This document shows positions 7,181 through 8,944 of a stretch of DNA of 8,944 nt, piece after piece. The DNA comes from an uncultured Clostridia bacterium (GTDB lineage: Bacteria; Bacillota; Clostridia; Oscillospirales; Oscillospiraceae): positions 1 to 8,944 of the forward strand of contig CAMELY010000054.1 in NCBI GenBank assembly GCA_945926565.1, written 5' to 3'. The translations under genes were made by a program, and so were the position numbers. The notes under the pieces are model-generated. The model had not been told where the DNA came from. It was given only the letters and a program-made list of their open reading frames with translations, and ran no database searches. Numbering within the stretch: the first letter of the stretch is position 1; every line of letters starts with the position of its first letter.

Positions 7181-7207
7181 GCCCGGCCCCCGGCAGCGGC
7201 GCCGGGC
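7181..7207 (-). promoter_or_regulatory. Possible leader hairpin next to the gdpP ribosome binding site
   Basis: Seven-base arms GCCCGGC (7181-7187) and GCCGGGC (7201-7207) flank a 13-nt, GC-rich interior. On the transcript the hairpin ends one base before the GGGAGG Shine-Dalgarno. Alternative shorter pairings within the same stretch exist. It could tune translation of gdpP, but GC-rich DNA gives such arms readily, so this is tentative. Confidence 0.35.
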
Positions 7208-7220
7208 AGACCAACCCAAA

Positions 7221-7250
7221 ATAATTGTGTCCAGATTATGACACATTTAT
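7221..7250. promoter_or_regulatory. Extended dyad over the gdpP -10 region, candidate operator
   Basis: ATAATTGTGTC (7221-7231) and GACACATTTAT (7240-7250) are inverted repeats matching at 10 of 11 positions, around an 8-nt spacer. The uninterrupted core is TGTGTC-N8-GACACA. The dyad covers the -10 hexamer (7235-7240) and the expected transcription start near 7228, so a bound repressor would block the promoter. I do not recognise the binding protein; it is not a LexA, Rex or CcpA consensus. Confidence 0.5.
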
Positions 7251-7263
7251 GGGTAAATTGCAA
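7235..7263 (-). promoter_or_regulatory. Sigma-A-like promoter for the gdpP-rplI-dnaB set
   Basis: On the minus strand TTGCAA (7263-7258, 4 of 6 to the -35 consensus) is followed by exactly 17 bp and CATAAT (7240-7235, 5 of 6 to the -10 consensus). A TGT directly before the -10 gives an extended -10 motif. The expected start near 7228 leaves a leader of about 65 nt before the TTG codon. This is the strongest promoter-like sequence seen in the window. Confidence 0.7.
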
Positions 7264-7344
7264 GTATACCGGCCGCAGAGCCGTAAAAAAAGGGGGCCGA
7301 AACTGACGCCGGGCTGCCCAAAAGGCGCCAAAGCGCATTTTCCC

Positions 7345-7373
7345 TTGCGTCCCATACCGTTCTGGGGTAAAAT
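7345..7373 (+). promoter_or_regulatory. Candidate promoter for nadE
   Basis: TTGCGT (7345-7350) and TAAAAT (7368-7373) are separated by 17 bp. The -10 matches 5 of 6 consensus bases, the -35 only 3 of 6. The start would fall near 7380, giving a leader of about 46 nt. A second TATGAT at 7393-7398 lacks a good -35. The rest of the gap to the divergent gdpP promoter (7264-7344) shows no further signal I can support. Confidence 0.5.
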
Positions 7374-7425
7374 GACTTGGCAGACGAAATCATATGATTC
7401 TACTTAAAATAAAGGAAGTGTGCCT

Positions 7426-8944
7426 ATGAGAGACGGCTTTCTCACTGTGGCCGCCGGCACCCCGGAGATTCGGGTGGCCGACTGCGCCTATAACGCCGGG
7501 CAGATCATCGCCCTCATGAAGGAGGCGGCCGGGCGGGGCGTCAAAGTGCTGTGCCTGCCCGAGCTGTGCATCACCGGCTATACCTGCGGCGACCTGTTCC
7601 TCCAGTCCACCCTGCTTCGGGGAGCGGAGGAGGCGCTGAGCCGCATTCTGGAGGAGACGGCGGAGCTGGATGTGGTCACTGCCCTGGGCATTCCCTACCG
7701 GTATCAGGGCAAGCTGTATAACTGCGCCGCCGTACTGCACAAGGGACAGATTCTGGGCCTTGTGCCCAAGACCAATATCCCGAACTACACCGAGTTTTAC
7801 GAGGCCCGGTGGTTCACCTCCGGCCGGGCGCTGGGGGATACCGACTTCTGCGTCTCCCTCTGCGGCCAGACGCCGGAATTTTCCACCGGCCTGGTCTTCC
7901 GGTGCGAGAATCTGCCCGGGCTGGTCATCGGCGTGGAGATCTGCGAGGATCTGTGGGTGGCGGACACCCCCTCCACCCGGCTGGCTGCCGGCGGGGCGAC
8001 TTTGATCCTCAATCCCTCCGCCAGCGACGAGATTGTCTGCAAGGACAGCTACCGGCGCAGTCTGGTGGCCTGTACCTCCGGACGGCTGGTCTGCGGCTAT
8101 GTCTATGCCGACGCCGGCAAGGGGGAGTCCTCCACCGACCTGATTTACGGCGCTCACAACCTCATCGCCGAAAACGGCTCCATTCTGGCCCAGCGCCGGT
8201 TTGAGACCGGGCTCACCGTCTCGGAGATTGACCTGGAAAAGCTGGCCCATGAGCGCCAGCGGATGAGCACCTTCCCCGCCGCCGCGCCGGACATCTATCC
8301 CCAGTACTTTTCTCTGGAGCTGGGGGAGACCGCCCTCACCCGCTATGTGGCCCCCAATCCCTTTGTCCCCGCCGACCTGGGTGACCGGGCCGCCCGGTGC
8401 CAGGAGATTCTCACCCTGGCCGCCCTGGGCCTGCGCAAGCGGCTGGAGCATACCCACGCCCGGACGGCGGTCATCGGCCTCTCCGGGGGCCTGGACTCCA
8501 CCCTGGCCATCCTGATCACCAAGCGGGCCATGGATCTGCTGGGCCGGCCCGCCGGCGATATTCTGGCGGTGACCATGCCCTGCTACGGCACCACCGAGCG
8601 GACAAAATCCAACGCCGTTCTGCTGGCGGAGGAGCTGGGCGCGACGCTCAAGACGGTGGACATCGGCGACGCCGTCTCCGTCCACTTCCGGGACATCGGC
8701 CAGTCCATGGAGGATCACTCAGTGACCTTTGAAAACGGACAGGCCCGGGAGCGCACCCAGGTGCTGATGGATCTGGCCAACAAGACCTGGGGCATGGTGG
8801 TAGGTACCGGCGACCTCAGCGAGCTGGCTCTGGGCTGGGCCACCTACAACGGCGACCACATGAGTATGTACGCCGTCAATTCCTCCATTCCCAAGACGCT
8901 GGTGCGCCATCTGGTGGCCTATGTCCGGGACGAATACGCGGAAA
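7426..8944 (+). CDS. nadE: Glutamine-dependent NAD+ synthetase (3' end outside window)
   Basis: This two-domain cytosolic enzyme makes NAD+ from nicotinate adenine dinucleotide, ATP and ammonia taken from glutamine. The first 506 residues are present, out of about 640 in related proteins; the frame is open at the right edge. The N-terminal nitrilase-like glutaminase domain (about 1-280) shows the catalytic triad E46 (in LPEL), K115 (in VPKTNIPNY) and C173 (in GVEICEDLW). The synthetase domain begins near residue 325 and carries the PP-loop SGGLDST (353-359), then TMPCYGTTERTK and GTGDLSELALGW, all family hallmarks. The ATG at 7426 has a strong Shine-Dalgarno, AAAGGAAG, ending 7 nt upstream. 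It is divergent from the gdpP operon and appears to have its own promoter. No NiaR-type operator was recognised upstream. Confidence 0.96.
   Translation, partial: MRDGFLTVAAGTPEIRVADCAYNAGQIIALMKEAAGRGVKVLCLPELCITGYTCGDLFLQSTLLRGAEEALSRILEETAELDVVTALGIPYRYQGKLYNCAAVLHKGQILGLVPKTNIPNYTEFYEARWFTSGRALGDTDFCVSLCGQTPEFSTGLVFRCENLPGLVIGVEICEDLWVADTPSTRLAAGGATLILNPSASDEIVCKDSYRRSLVACTSGRLVCGYVYADAGKGESSTDLIYGAHNLIAENGSILAQRRFETGLTVSEIDLEKLAHERQRMSTFPAAAPDIYPQYFSLELGETALTRYVAPNPFVPADLGDRAARCQEILTLAALGLRKRLEHTHARTAVIGLSGGLDSTLAILITKRAMDLLGRPAGDILAVTMPCYGTTERTKSNAVLLAEELGATLKTVDIGDAVSVHFRDIGQSMEDHSVTFENGQARERTQVLMDLANKTWGMVVGTGDLSELALGWATYNGDHMSMYAVNSSIPKTLVRHLVAYVRDEYAE

Noticed and set aside
7163..7246. 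gdpP start at the in-frame ATG 7246
   Set aside because: It would lie upstream of the predicted transcription start, has no Shine-Dalgarno, and adds an Arg-rich segment unlike the family's N-terminus.
7390..8718. 442-codon minus-strand open frame opposite nadE
   Set aside because: The plus strand encodes the glutaminase triad and NAD synthase PP-loop in one frame; the minus frame is a shadow.

Overview
The window looks like a chromosomal housekeeping locus of a GC-rich, low-sporadic-homology Bacillota species, most likely class Clostridia and perhaps an Oscillospiraceae-type gut bacterium. This rests on three things: the conserved gene order (gdpP-rplI-dnaB next to tilS-hpt-ftsH), Firmicute-style proteins with strongly GC-biased third positions, and intergenic GTAGGG-led palindromes that I recall from gut Clostridia genomes. 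The genus is inference only. No plasmid, phage, CRISPR or transposase gene is visible.

Layout. Six genes run leftward on the minus strand and probably form one long transcription unit, with possible internal termination. They start at a good sigma-A-like promoter (7235-7263). In transcription order they are gdpP (c-di-AMP phosphodiesterase, 7162-5184, carrying a one-base frameshift near 6788), rplI (ribosomal protein L9), a 241-bp palindrome-rich gap ending in a terminator-like hairpin, dnaB (replicative helicase), tilS (tRNA-Ile lysidine synthetase, overlapping the dnaB 3' end), hpt (hypoxanthine phosphoribosyltransferase) and ftsH (membrane AAA+ protease, cut by the left edge of the window). 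Reading rightward from the divergent intergenic region (7163-7425) is nadE, glutamine-dependent NAD+ synthetase, cut by the right edge.

How the genes relate. The minus-strand set joins two clusters that are each classic in Bacillota but often separate: gdpP-rplI-dnaB (second-messenger turnover, ribosome, replication) and tilS-hpt-ftsH (tRNA decoding, purine salvage, membrane proteolysis). The functions are housekeeping and I see no sign of a new enzymatic system. The parts worth a second look are non-coding: a pair of head-to-head 29-nt hairpin units that differ by compensatory base pairs (4516-4595), a hairpin plus T-run directly before the dnaB ribosome binding site, and an extended dyad over the gdpP -10 element. 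The gdpP frameshift also deserves checking.
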